NCBI GenBank assembly: GCA_003255065.1
Contig: QAOA01005839.1
Span: 323,877 to 387,876 of the forward strand
DNA from: Cercis canadensis
Lineage: Eukaryota; Streptophyta; Magnoliopsida; Fabales; Fabaceae
Length of the DNA: 64,000 nt
Direction: 5' to 3'
The number at the start of each line of letters is the position of its first letter. The first letter of the stretch is position 1. The position numbers were made by a program, and so were the translations under genes. A model generated the notes under the pieces. The model made no database searches and was not told the DNA's origin. It worked only from the letters and a program-made list of their open reading frames with translations. Positions 23,915-35,885 of this stretch are shown here, piece by piece.

Positions 23915-24565
23915 CATAGTTTGTTTGGGAATAAAAATAGGAGGTAAAGAAAATGGGAGGAATGAAAATTGATAATTAATCTTGATATGCTGCAATCCCT
24001 CATACATGTCTATAATATCATTTCATTCCTTCCAGTTTCTTTCCCTCCTCTTTCTATTTCCCAAATAAGGGCTCAAATTTTTGATGTATCTCAATCCTAG
24101 TACGTCTATGTTTGTTAGGAGGTCAAAACGAGAGAAAATGAAAATTGATAAGGTATATTGATTTGGACATCTATATCAGACATATACTTCCATTACTTTT
24201 ATTCCTCTATTTGTGTTCCTTCCATTTTTAATCCTATTACTAAGTCACCCTTACCCTTGTTTAAGTATGTGTGAAAGTGAAAGGAAAGGTTAAAAACTGT
24301 CTTTAGTAATGATACATGTTATAATGTATCAATACGTATAGTATGTCTAAATATTATTTTCAATTTTATTCCTCTCATATATTTTTTACCTCCCAATTTA
24401 TTTTGCAAACGGAGCCTAATGGTTTGTTTGCAAAACAAAGTGAGGAGAAAAAACAATGAGGGGAATGAAAATTGGCAGTAATGAATTAAAGTATGTATGT
24501 ATTAACAAAGTCTAGATTTGTTGCCAATATCTTCTTTCCATTCCCATTTATTTTGCAAACCCCAA
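23915..24565. mobile_element. Cluster of four MITE-like hairpins of one family
   Basis: Four consecutive ~145-150-bp segments (about 23920-24068, 24109-24258, 24270-24419 and 24421-24563) each begin with a purine-rich GGAG/GAAATG arm. Each ends with the complementary CATT(C)CTCC...CTCC arm, for example AATGGGAGGAATGAAA versus TTTCATTCCTTCC. Outer ends such as GTTTGTTTG and CAAAC/CAAATAAG pair as well. They look like related non-autonomous DNA elements inserted side by side. Exact ends and target duplications could not be fixed. Confidence 0.6.
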
Positions 24566-24576
24566 GTCATGAAGCA

Positions 24577-25068
24577 TGTTTCTCGACTTACATGAATAAC
24601 ATACCTATTTCTCTCCTGAACTGCCACTGAGTTAGAGTGCTTCCCATGTATACACATATGGTTTGCCACTTTCAATTGTTAACGATAACTATTTTACTTA
24701 AAATGAAGGAATAAATCAAGAAAGGATCTAAAAAGAAACACACACACAAAGAAAAAGGACAGAACTAAAGCCAAGCATGCATGTGAGTACTATATATTAG
24801 TACTTAGGTAGATTCTATTTGNTGTTTCTCGACTTACATGAATAACATACCTATTTCTCTACTGAACTGCCACTGAGTTAGAGTGCTTCCCCATGTATAC
24901 ACATATGGTTTGCCACTTTCAATTGTTAACGATAACTATTTTACTTAAAATGAAGGAATAAATCAAGAAAGGATCTAAAAAGAAACACACACACAAAGAA
25001 AAAGGACAGAACTAAAGCCAAGCATGCATGTGAGTACTATATATTAGTACTTAGGTAGATTCTATTTG
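24577..25068. repeat. ~245-bp direct duplication across a single N (assembly join)
   Basis: The block 24577-24821 recurs at 24823-25068 directly after the N at 24822, with one substitution and one extra C. This is the same pattern as the other N joins, and is best read as overlapping contig ends or alleles. Confidence 0.87.
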
Positions 25069-26177
25069 GATAAAGTAATTAAGTAGATACCACATATGTG
25101 CACAACAGTTAAGGTAGTTGCACATAAACCTGGGAAAAACATCTAGGCTTCCTAGAGTTTTCCATTAAAAAATTAGTAGTTCTCAACTGGAAATATCAAA
25201 AAGAGGGATAAAATAGCTAAATAATAGAATTATAATTAATGAATTATGTTTAGAAGAATATTTGAAAGATAGAAGACCATCATTAATAGAATAATCATGA
25301 TCTTTTATAATTCCGAATGAATAATTAACCATATTGAAACCCAACCGATATATCATATAGGAAAGGTCAACTAGATAATACTACGTTAATTTTGCATATA
25401 TATGGGGTCTGTAACTACTTACTTTATGTTTGAACATTTAGAAGTTGGAGATGAAACTGTGCAAAGCAAAGCAGCCAGAGATAGATGCTTTCTGCTTTCC
25501 CCAAGCTTTCACCCACCGAGTCACGAAGCTTGGTTGGAACTTGGAAGGAACTCTATATTCTCCAGTGTTGAAATCATGTCTGCAATGTTGTATAAGATGC
25601 AGTGTATCAATTAGTATACTAGTATTTAACTACAAGGATAAAGAGAGAGGGTGAAACTAAAAATGTTATTGCAACCTCTAGATTAACCATGCCACCAAAA
25701 GATTACAAGTTAAAACCAGAAATAAAGAGGAATCAACTATGGAACTCTATCTTCTCCAATGTTGACCAAGGTTATAATTAAAAACGTTAATTTTTCCATT
25801 CAAACAATCACTTATTTGAATCACTATTTATGTCTTCTTTTTTATTTGGCTATGGAAAAATGTTGGGACAGTAAGAGGAAAGGAAAGGAAACCCCAACAA
25901 TTTATACGAGAAATTTATTACAAATAGTTTACATATGTCAGATAATATTTAAGCTGTTATTGCACTCAAATTCTAATTTCCACTGACTCTCCGAGTAATT
26001 AAAACCTTCGCCAGCTGTCACTAGAAAAAAAAAAAGTTTAAACACAAACGAAACTAAGATACATAGGCCCATTAATGGAAAGCCCATTAACATTTTTCAT
26101 CAAAAACATATTGGTAAGCCGTATGCTAAAGCCTTAACCAGGGCGGGCCTCCACAAGCTGTTCAAGTCTATATGGGC
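25069..26177. other. Spacer with small unassigned open frames
   Basis: Two overlapping plus-strand frames of about 70 codons lie at 25402-25654, in a segment of more balanced composition. Neither translation resembles a known family and no splice-linked partners are evident. I treat the region as non-coding; a long non-coding RNA exon is possible but unsupported. Confidence 0.4.
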
Positions 26178-26708
26178 CGCTATAGATGCACAAAACTTTG
26201 ATCCACTCAACTCCACAATATAAAATTAAGGATGGGCCGAATGAAAGGCTAATAATGTTAGGATATAAAAATTTGGCACTTTTTTTTTTTTTTAATATTG
26301 TACAGTTTATGTATATTATAAGAAATTGTGTGTTTTATCACATATAAGTGACTCAATCTTTCAAGAGCTTCGTAACGGCACCAAAATCACTAGGTAAGTC
26401 TCACTAAAACTCACTCAATTGGTGGAATGGTAATCACTAGCTATAGATGCTCCTCAATGGACCACTAGGGACAAAACTTTGATCCACTCAACTCCACAAT
26501 ATAAAATTATGGATGGGCCGAACAAAAAACATATAATGTTAGGATATAAAAATTTGGCACATTTTTTTTATATTGTACAGTTTATGTATATTATAAGAAA
26601 TTGTGTGTTTTATTACATATAAATGACTCAATATTTCAATAGCTTCATAACAGCACCAAAATTAGGTAAGTGTCACTAAAACTCACTCAATTAGGTGGAA
26701 TGGTAGCT
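26178..26708. repeat. ~260-bp direct repeat, two copies
   Basis: Copy 1 (about 26178-26437) and copy 2 (about 26440-26708) both run from CTATAGATGC through ACAAAACTTTGATCCACTC, a T-run and TATTATAAGAAATTGTGTG to CACTCAATT.GGTGGAATGG. They differ by scattered substitutions and small indels and no N separates them, so this looks like a genuine tandem duplication. Confidence 0.75.
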
Positions 26709-26719
26709 TAATAAACTCC

Positions 26720-29700
26720 CTAGAAGAGAGGAGAGAGAGATGGGGGTGGGGGAGGTTTGCTAAAAGATGATAAATGGTGGTTGGGAGTACTGCATGTGAC
26801 AACACATTTGAGTTCTCAATAGAGTTATGGTAAAACAATCTAAAGGAAAGTATCTAATGGTACATTCTTTTGTTATACGAATTTAGGTATTTGATGTTAA
26901 AAGGTTTTATTTTTATCGTATACTCTCACCTCATTCCTCTACACATTACATTATTTTGTAATAAAAAAAATTAAAGAATAGAAAAAATAAACCATCAAGG
27001 AAGTAGGACAACTTTTTCCCACAATACTATTTTCTCTTCTTATTCAAAATGAAATACCAAATACTTCATTTTGAGAAAAATATTAGGTAGTCAGAATTCT
27101 ATAGACAAAAGAAATACTTTATAATACTGCTAAGCTCATCTCTCGAGTGACACCAGAAAAAATAAAGATCACATGAAACACAGCTACTTTTCTTTGCCAT
27201 ATATAAAACCTATCAATATAACTAACAGTCATAACTAAAAGAAAACAAGTGCTTCAAATATTCAACTTAATTATACTCCCATTTCCAACACGCTATAAGC
27301 CTACAATTATACAGAGTATAATACCCATAGGCATTTTCCACAAGCTACTCTAAACTCTGCCATAAATAAAAAGCATACTATTTTTTTTTTTATTAAATTC
27401 ACATGAGAAAATAATAAAAATTAAAAAAAAACTAAGAACTAGATTAAATAATGGATATCATTCCAACTAGTCCCAAAATTAAGGCTTCATTTAATGAGTG
27501 GATCATTGCAAACTCACATAATCTCTATCACTATAATTAAGGTGCCCACAGAAATGGATATGATGCTTCTACACATCTCTTAATTAAAAGAAAACGTTTA
27601 CATTGAGTCAGAATAGGTTCAATTAATCTCAGATATCTGCATAATATCTTATTTTTTAAAGTGAGGGGTATACTTTAAAGAATAAAGTATATTTGCATAA
27701 CCATCAATAAAAAAAAATTAAGGGAGTGGATTTTCAAAATCTATTCACCATCCTCAAAATCCATCCATCTAGGAATCTCTAAGAAAAATTTAGTTCCTAA
27801 GTTCAAATCCCCATCCGTTGACATCGCGAACTAAAAAATTTAATTTTATCCATGAAAAAAAAATGTATCACAATATTATTACACACATAGATCCACATTT
27901 TTATCTGTATATATCCAACTGACAAATCAAACCCTTTTCTAATCTAAGATCTCTCTCTCATACAAAATCAAACCTTTTTAATTGATTATTTAATTTCTTA
28001 TATTAGTAAAAATAATTTTTTACTTACTATCATGAGGAGAAAAGCAAAAATAATTTTTTAATATTATGTTTTAACTACATTTTTAATTAGTCTCATAATT
28101 TTATAGATTTATTTAATGTATAGTTAAGAAGAATATATTTTTACAACAAAAAATACAAATAAAAAAGATTATTTCTAATTCTATATGCAGTTGGAGTAGA
28201 TGAGCAGTTATAAGATCTAACCACATACAAAATCTGGGAAGAGAAAGCGATGACCAACATCTAACGCTCAACTCAACTCAAACTACCAGTCTTCCCAATC
28301 AAATCTGATTGGTAGATGGTAGTGGTTGACTTCAAGTTCTGCAGATTGTTTTGACCATTTAGTTCATATCTTTTGCTTAATTTTATTTATTTATTTATTT
28401 TCATTTGGTGAAGTGTTTACACATTTTATTTGCATTGAGAAAATTACCTTTTTTTTTTTAAGAATTTTTTAATCTTAAAAGTTTTAACTACATTTGTTAA
28501 TCAGAAGAAAGTACTGGTGGGTCCTGAAGCTAGATTTATTTTTTGTTTTGCTCTCTATGTTCTTTGAAATTACCTTTTTTTTTTTCTTGTTCCATTTGTT
28601 ATTTTTGTATATCAGGTCATGGAAGTTTAATTTTTTTTTAATTTTTTAATGTATAATATATATTCTTTCTTGAAAAAGAAAGATATGAAAGGGCAATAAG
28701 AAAATTAGGAATAAATGAATAAAAGTGATATAACAAGCACAACAAAATGCATGAAAATGACATTGGTTTTTCAATTTATACAGAAGACCTAGACTATGGT
28801 GGTCTATTTTCTTTTTACAAACACTATTTCACCCACTTCTCACATGATTTGAACCAAGAACTATTTGAGCATCTCCTTTGAAACAAAACAAAGTTACCTT
28901 TGTTTGCAATATAATAGCAATGACATGAATACACAAGCACATTTTGTTTTTCTTCATATTCTTCCCATATGCTATGGCAAAGTAGATTAAATTAGTCGTA
29001 GTCAAAATACCAAAATAAAATAAAATTGAATTATAGGATGAAAAAAATATAACAAATTTTTTTGAGGTTCTAATTTCTTTCTTTAATATTCTCTCCCTAT
29101 ACTATAATTTTCAGAGGAACAGCATTAAACCTGAGAGCTTTGTGGATCGACCAACATTTTCATTGAGAAGTTGGTATTTCATATAAAACTTTAAAATTTT
29201 CTAAATGCCTCCTAATAGAGCATTATGGTTGAATGAATTTTTATTACAACATTATGATGAAAAAACAGAGACGATCGATTCTCATTATCTAACTTAAAAC
29301 CAAATATAGAAAAAAATTGGTGATGCTTTTAATTTATGGCAGTTCTAATTAAAGACAAGCCTAGGATCGAGATGAAGGACATTGACACCCTCTAAAGGCC
29401 ATGTCTCTCATGGGAACTGTTAGTTGCATGTTTTATCATTTATACGATAAGAATAAGCAAATATTCAAACTACCTTGTGCTACAATAAATTATCATCAAC
29501 ATAAATTTCAAAGAAAAACATTATAAAAAAGGCTTGTATATATGCATACCAAAACTAAATATCTTAAACTAACTATGGAAACTCAGAGCTTTGCCCTGCT
29601 TTTATTTGCAAGCCGGAGACTCACCTGAAAACCTCTAAACTGGAGAGAATCTGGAGCTCGGACAAGCGAAACGTCAATAATTTCAAGCTTTACACTCTTC

Positions 29701-32060
29701 TTCTTCTTCTTCCTCATCCTCGTCTTAGTTTCACCATTTTTGTGTTTTATCCTTTTGGAGAGAGGCATTGCCATATAATGAGGTAATGATCAAAGAGGGG
29801 CTTTAGAAAAGTGTTGAAAAGCTAAATTTTTGAGAAAGGTTGGGAGCAAAAGGAGGCCCTCATGTATTTAGAAAAGTTGAGGAGTTTTTTCCCCCTTTCC
29901 TCCGTGACATGCACGCTTATAAGCCGTCTTCGCAGGGCAATAGTTGAGGGACACGTGTCAATCATGTGTTGGTTGACCAGAATCTATAGTACCCGATACT
30001 ATACTAGGATGGCATTGTTTGGATTTGACCGTTAGATTTGCGGACATGGGGGTAAGAATGTAAGATTCACTAAGGGACCAACCAAACGTTCTAAACTAAA
30101 TATATGGAGTCATAATATGTTAGACAGACCAACCTTTCTTTTCTTCATTCAAACGCATAGCTTCTTTTTTCCCTCAGTGTTTGTCTATTAGCATAAGGTA
30201 AATTTCGTCGTTTTGTTCTTTGTGTCTTTATTTTTGTTGTTTTTTTTTAAGGTATTATTTTTTTGGTGCAAAAAAGTTCAGAGTAGTAAAAAGCTATCTC
30301 ATTCTAAGATTAGGGTCTATTAGACCTCAATAAAAATTTACAATGGTACATACAAATTATTTACCAAAAGAAAAACTTCAAATAATAAAATTCAAATTTA
30401 AACCTTAGAACTCGTCGTTTCAAAGGTATATAATATATATCTGCTGGGCCCAAATGCTTCGACTATTAGATTCACATGAGATTGTGATGTCCCCAATAAT
30501 GTAATCATTAAATTCAGAAGTGAATAGAGAAATGGTAAATCCATAAATTTTATGTGTATATATGGACAGTGATGTGGAAGGAAGAATAGGAGTTTAATGG
30601 AAAGTTTTTACAAAAAAGCATTTTATTCATTAATATATGTAAACTCGGCTTACTCTAACAATGGTGTCTACTGCAGATCTCTTATACCTATAATGCTTGT
30701 CTGAATATAAGTATGTATGTTAGTTTCACAATGAATACGCTGCATTAGCGGTAAGTCCATAAGAATTGGTCCAAACCAACAAACGTACTTAATTTCAAAG
30801 TGGTTCAGAAGTCAACTAGAAAGAGATAAGAAAGGCTTTGAGAGATGGAACCTACCATTCTATTGCTTGAACATGCAATATCCTTTTCAGCTCTGAAAAT
30901 GCCAGTGGTGATCAATGAGTCAACGTCATTCAATTTTTCCTACATATATAAATTTATGGGAACAATGTGGATTGGAATATCATGTCCAGATACTCGAGCT
31001 ATAGTAAACACTATGAATTATGAGGAGAAGATAATAATGTTTCTGGGTGCCGATGTGGCAAATGCAGTATGAGGTGCATGTTTGAAACATTCAAATGTCT
31101 AGATAAATTGATTTCATTTTATAAATGAATTCATCTGTAAAATTTGTTTGGAATCATATTAGTTTAAGAATTCAATTCATTTACAAATCATTTTGCATGT
31201 AATATTTGAGGATTTGCAAATCCTACGTACTCCTTTTGATAGGATTTGCATATTATTTCTTTTGAAATGAAATAATTTCTTGTATTTCCATTTAATTTAT
31301 TCATGTTTCAAAAACAAGTTTTTAGACATGAAATCGAATATTCCAAATTCAAATAAGTTCGGTTAGATACTGTGAAAACTCCATTAATTTCCTCCCAAGT
31401 ACACTTCATTAATGGTATTTTTAGTTAGAAAATGTTAGTTGGTTTGGTCTGATAAATCTCCTGTTGTGGTTGTAGATAATTGAGATTGCTTCCTGCTATC
31501 ATCAATGAGGAAAGAGGATATATATATATAGGCAAAAATGATATATATGATAATTTGGTATATTTGGATAGATTGTGGTAAGTGAATGTATACCAGCACC
31601 AGGGTATAAGATATATGGGTAATGGAGATCTCTGTTTAGTATGAAAAGTGAATGCTATCTTATATTCTCAAGGATTCATATTTAGTTGGTCTTAGATTTA
31701 GTTCATTTTAAATTCCGTAAACCAAAAAAATAGTTTATTTTAAATTCCTAAAGCTTGATACCTCTCTACCTCTGGATGCCAGATTCCCAAGTACTTTTTC
31801 TTTTTTTGTTCAGACGGACAGCAGTCATAGAATCTGATTCCACAATGAGACAAGAAATGTTAATATGTTGTAGGACTTGGCTAGTTCAATTCCTATCATG
31901 TGGTGAACTCGAGGTTGTGGGATCAAATTTTCGCCCCATTTCATATGTGGCTTTTCCCTAAGGTGAAAGTTTTAAGATTCTTAATGAGGTGAAAATAAAA
32001 ATTTCTCATATCTGTTACAAGAGATAAAAAACACATTCTTGAAAATAAAGGATACCCGAA
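26720..32060. other. 5.3-kb AT-rich region without a convincing gene
   Basis: Long poly(A)/poly(T) runs and short open frames only. A 63-codon minus-strand frame (29583-29774) is Lys/Arg-rich because of a CTT repeat. A 75-codon plus-strand frame (30845-31072) has no recognisable features. Segments at about 31070-31320 (GTTTGAAAC...GTTTCAAAAAC) and elsewhere could be worn hairpin elements. Nothing here resembles a known protein, tRNA or rRNA. Confidence 0.55.
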
Positions 32061-32317
32061 AATGTTTATTTATACACAAAACTTAAAATTTTCATTCCCA
32101 CCTGTGAGGGTGGGAAAGTGGGATTCCGGAGGGAATGGGAAAGTTTTGGCATGTAAAATTACTCATTTACCCCGATCCCATCACTCCAACTGGGTTATGC
32201 TTGCACTCACCATCCCGCGCTTCCGTCTTCTGCTCTGCTCTCCTCTTCACCCAGAACCCAAAAAGGTTCCAAATTTCTTGGTGCTTTGCAAAAAGGTCAG
32301 GTGCTTGTGCCAAAAAA

Positions 32318-33921
32318 ATGGCGGCTACGACACCTGCTGCAACAACCACAAGCTTCGGTGGGGTGGGGCGAGGCACCAATTTTGCCGTTTGTTACTGAAG
32401 AGGATCAACCTACGGCCATGGCTAAGGCTGCAGAGGCATGTCAGTTTTTGCTGCAAAGCGTGGCACTAACGTTGGGTTCGATGTTGGGGGAGATTGCTGG
32501 TATTCTCCCCGGGCCCGAGTTTGCTTCGGTGAGTGAGATTGAGCTCAGTTCGAATTATTGCTGTTCTTTTCTTCTATTGTTTGTATTGCTAGTTATATAA
32601 TCAATCATCTCATAATTTGTTGCTGAATTCCTTTACTTTTGAAACTGAAATGGCCAATTACTAGATTTCCTAGAATTTGGATTGAATCTGTAATCTTCTA
32701 CTTGGCAGGAAAGTATAGTAATTTGAGAAAAATTTAATTTTCAACCCAGCATTATACTCTTTAACATTTACTTGCTTGACTTTTCCATCTCTCTCTCTCG
32801 TGAATTTGAAGACTTTAAAGTGCAGACTGGGTCTCAACTTGAAGAATTTATAAAAATTCATGTTAGCTTCTGATATTTTGCGTTGTTGCTCTTGAAGAAA
32901 CGAGTGGCTAATGTATGAATGTAGTTTTCAAATAATAAAAGGAAGCTTCTATTTTGTTTTGTTTTGTAAAAAGTCCTGCTATTATCTTTAAGGAATTATC
33001 TTCTTAACTGTCATAGTGAACAGTTTTTTACTCTCATGAGATCTGTGTGATTATATTGAAGGTTAGGGCGGGGGTGGAGATGGCATTAATTGATGCAGTT
33101 GCTAATAGTTTTCGGGTGCCACTCTGGAGGCTTTTTGGTGGAGCTTCAAATACAGTAACTACTGATATAACAGTTAAGTCCTTGTTGACTTTCTTCTGGT
33201 AAAACTGTTCTAGGCCTTTATGTTTGCTCTCATAAAAAATAAATACTAATACAAAAAGAAGTGAAAGCATTATCTGCTAGCTAGAAACTAAACTAAGCCA
33301 ACTTATATGTGCAGATCCCAATTGTTTGTCCAACTGAAGCAGCTAAATTGGCTTCAAAGTATCGCATAGAAGGATTTAAAACTTTGAAGCTCAAAGTGGG
33401 CAAGAATCTGAATGCAGACATAGAAGTTCTTCAAGCTATACGTGTTGCCCACCCTGAATCTCTGTTTATCCTGGATGCTAATGAGGGGTACAGCCCTAAG
33501 GAAGCTGTGGAGGTTCTTGAAAAATTACATGGTGAAGAGCATATAGATAAAGCTATCTCAGCATCTTGCATATATGCTCCAAATTACTGTCAACATTCTT
33601 GTATAAAATGATGCACACATGCACCACTAATACTTTTGCAACTTTATGGCAGAATCTTAGGCAACTTAGGCTAGGAACTAGAAAGTTGTTTTCTATTGCA
33701 GAAATGGGGGTCACTCCTGTTCTATTTGAACAACCTGTTTACAGAGATGATTGGGAAGGTCTTGGATATGTTACTAATATAGCAAGAGACAGGTATGGTG
33801 TATCTGTTGCAGCTGATGAGAGTTGCCGGAGTTTAGATGATGTTTTCAGGATAGTAGAAGGAAATCTTGCGAATGTAATTAACATTAAGCTTGCCAAAGT
33901 TGGGGTTGTGGGTGCCCTTAA
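32318..33921 (+). pseudogene. L-Ala-D/L-amino acid epimerase pseudogene (enolase superfamily)
   Basis: A functional copy would be a mandelate-racemase-like dipeptide epimerase. An ATG at 32318 gives MAATTPAATTTSFGG and hits a stop at 32398. The homologous enzyme resumes in another frame at 32358 with VGWGEAPILPFVTEEDQPT, so the ~50 residues normally between these segments are deleted and the frame is broken. Later exons are well preserved: 32358-32528, 33062-33172 (VRAGVEMALIDAVANS), 33315-33531 (TLKLKVGKN with the catalytic KxK Lys, and FILDANEGY with a metal-binding Asp) and from 33702 (VLFEQPV with the second metal ligand, VAADES with the third, and NIKLAK). Homology stops at VGAL near 33921. 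The C-terminal ~85 residues are missing and replaced by unrelated sequence with a stop. Retained introns show a DNA-level copy rather than a retrocopy. Confidence 0.85.
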
Positions 33922-34305
33922 TGATTATTTGTATACTTGGGTTTTATGTGTTTGCCAGTTGTGGTAGGCTATCAGATTAACATTTGTGTTGAAGTTTAGA
34001 TTTTGATAAACATCAATGGATAATTTCCAAGTTGTCTTAGGGGTAAGAATTGTCGTCTTGACTTAACTTGTGTTCTGCATTCTCTCTTCCACCCTCACTG
34101 TGCATTTGCATTAGTTTTGACCGTGAAGCTGGGTGCAATGACCAGTATTTCTGTTCAGATAGCAACTTTTAGGTGAACTAATATGCAACTAAGTTAAGAA
34201 TGGAGTTGAGAAATACAAAGCCAAAGGATTGTAATGTGGGTGTAAGACGATCAAATACAAAATTTGATATTGCTTGCTTATTTATCTTTCTGATTTCATG
34301 TTACA

Positions 34306-34527
34306 GGAACTAGTCCAGCTGGAAGGACTCCACTAAATTGGGAAACAAGGTCAGGCATTGCCCTTGGTGCTGCACATGGGATTGCATGCCTACACTCACA
34401 GGGTCCTAGTAACTCCCATGGAAATATCAAGGCATCAAATATTCTTCTTACCAAATCCTTTGAAGCTCGTGTCGCTGACTTTGGCCTTGCTCATCTTGCT
34501 CTTCCAATATCTACACCCAACTGGGTT
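34306..34527 (+). pseudogene. Receptor-like kinase fragment (RKL1/RLK902 type)
   Basis: About 74 codons match the middle of an LRR receptor-like kinase catalytic domain: AGRTPLNWETRSGIALGAA, then HGNIKASNILLTKSFEARV, then DFGLAHL, ending at STPN where the family continues with the activation segment. The HGNIK motif with Asn in place of the catalytic-loop Asp is typical of this atypical subfamily, and DFG is intact. Before and after this block the similarity ends abruptly, so neither the ectodomain nor the C-lobe is present. It lies 385 bp after the truncated epimerase in the same orientation, suggesting both stumps were brought together by rearrangement or transposon capture. Confidence 0.82.
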
Positions 34528-35885
34528 TTTTTAATTCTCAGGAAACTTTGTTTAATATTCAGCTGGTTCAGTAGGATTTTGAAATTTTTTGGATAGTGTA
34601 TTATTGATAGTATCAATGTAGTAATTAATATGTATCTTTGTATATTTTGAAATTATTTATAATGCTGAAAGTTTTATTGCTCCCATGGATCATCAATTTG
34701 TAGGTATATGTTGTGTTATTTTACTTATTTTCTTTTATTTCAATTAAGGGTATTTTTGGAAAAATTGATAGCATTCTTGGGTATATTCTACTTGAATCAA
34801 ACATGAGAATATAATTTTGTTGGGAATACACCATAATATTCCCAAGAAAGTTAAGTGATAACCAAATATGGGAATATCAACTTTTTCAGTAATCTCATTC
34901 TTGGGAATCCTATTCCCAAGAAAGAGGATTCTCTATTTCAAACACCACCTAAAGGGTGGAAGACGCTTTGGAATCCATGATCTCCACGCTCTAGTTTAAT
35001 TAATCATGTTATACTATAAGTATAGAAAGATTACTCCTTATTTGAAAATAAACATGTGGATATAGTTGATACAAGAAAGAAAAAATTAATTTGTTAACTA
35101 GATTCCAGTAATAACGAGACTAAAAAATATGTAATTAATTCTATAAATTTTAATCGATTATTATGTTGAAAAAATATTCATGTCTACTTAATTTTATAGC
35201 TAATTGGGTTCAAGTAACAATGGAACAAAAAAAATATGCAATCAATTCTATAAAAAATATGGAACACAATTAAGCACTTTATGTTTGTCTCACAACGGGC
35301 CAAATTAGAACACGAAAACATTCTCACCTAAATACTACACACTAAAATATCCAGCAAGCCACCAAACCCTAGCTAATGTTTCCCTAAATGCTTTAATTTA
35401 GATATCTTGATAAGATGCTAAATTTTGTGGGTTACAATAGACTAAAGGTTTAACTTTAATTCTTGATTTTTTCATCTCTCTTATTTTTTATTTAGATCTT
35501 TTTTATATTTAATTTGCGATCAATTAAAAAGAAAAATATATATATTACACTTAAAATGTTTTCTTGTCGGATTTTATTTTTATTTTTACATCAAGTATTG
35601 TTTAGGCATCACGCAATAGGAGAGAGTAATTGAGTGTAATTGGAGTTGTGGGTGAGAGTAACAACTGCTCATGTAATCTAATCTCCTATTCTTGAAGAGT
35701 GAGTTCTCCTTGGCATCAAAATTGAAGTGACGTTATATCTTGTGTCTTTTGTGCAATTGTTCATAACTTTATTATTATTTGATTAATCCTAGTGTATTGT
35801 AACAGTAACCAAGTTATTTCTCACTAATTTGGTGGCTCATGTCATGCCCCCTCCCAACATATCACATATGTACATGCATAACCAT
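34528..35885. other. AT-rich spacer with a possible hairpin element and LTR-like debris
   Basis: A segment at 34720-34965 contains repeated TTCTTGGGAAT/ATTCCCAAGAA blocks in both orientations, as in a small foldback element. The stretch 35590-35800 looks like the end of a worn LTR, but no partner is visible. There is no coding sequence. Confidence 0.4.

Noticed and set aside
29583..29774. 63-codon Lys/Arg-rich minus-strand frame
   Set aside because: Its basic run comes from a CTT repeat, it resembles no family and it has no spliced partners.
30845..31072. 75-codon plus-strand frame starting MEPTILLLEHA
   Set aside because: No recognised domain, no splice context, and AT-rich surroundings; probably chance.
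32062..32469. 135-codon plus-strand frame overlapping the epimerase start
   Set aside because: It is in the wrong frame for both preserved epimerase segments and arises because the region is less AT-rich.
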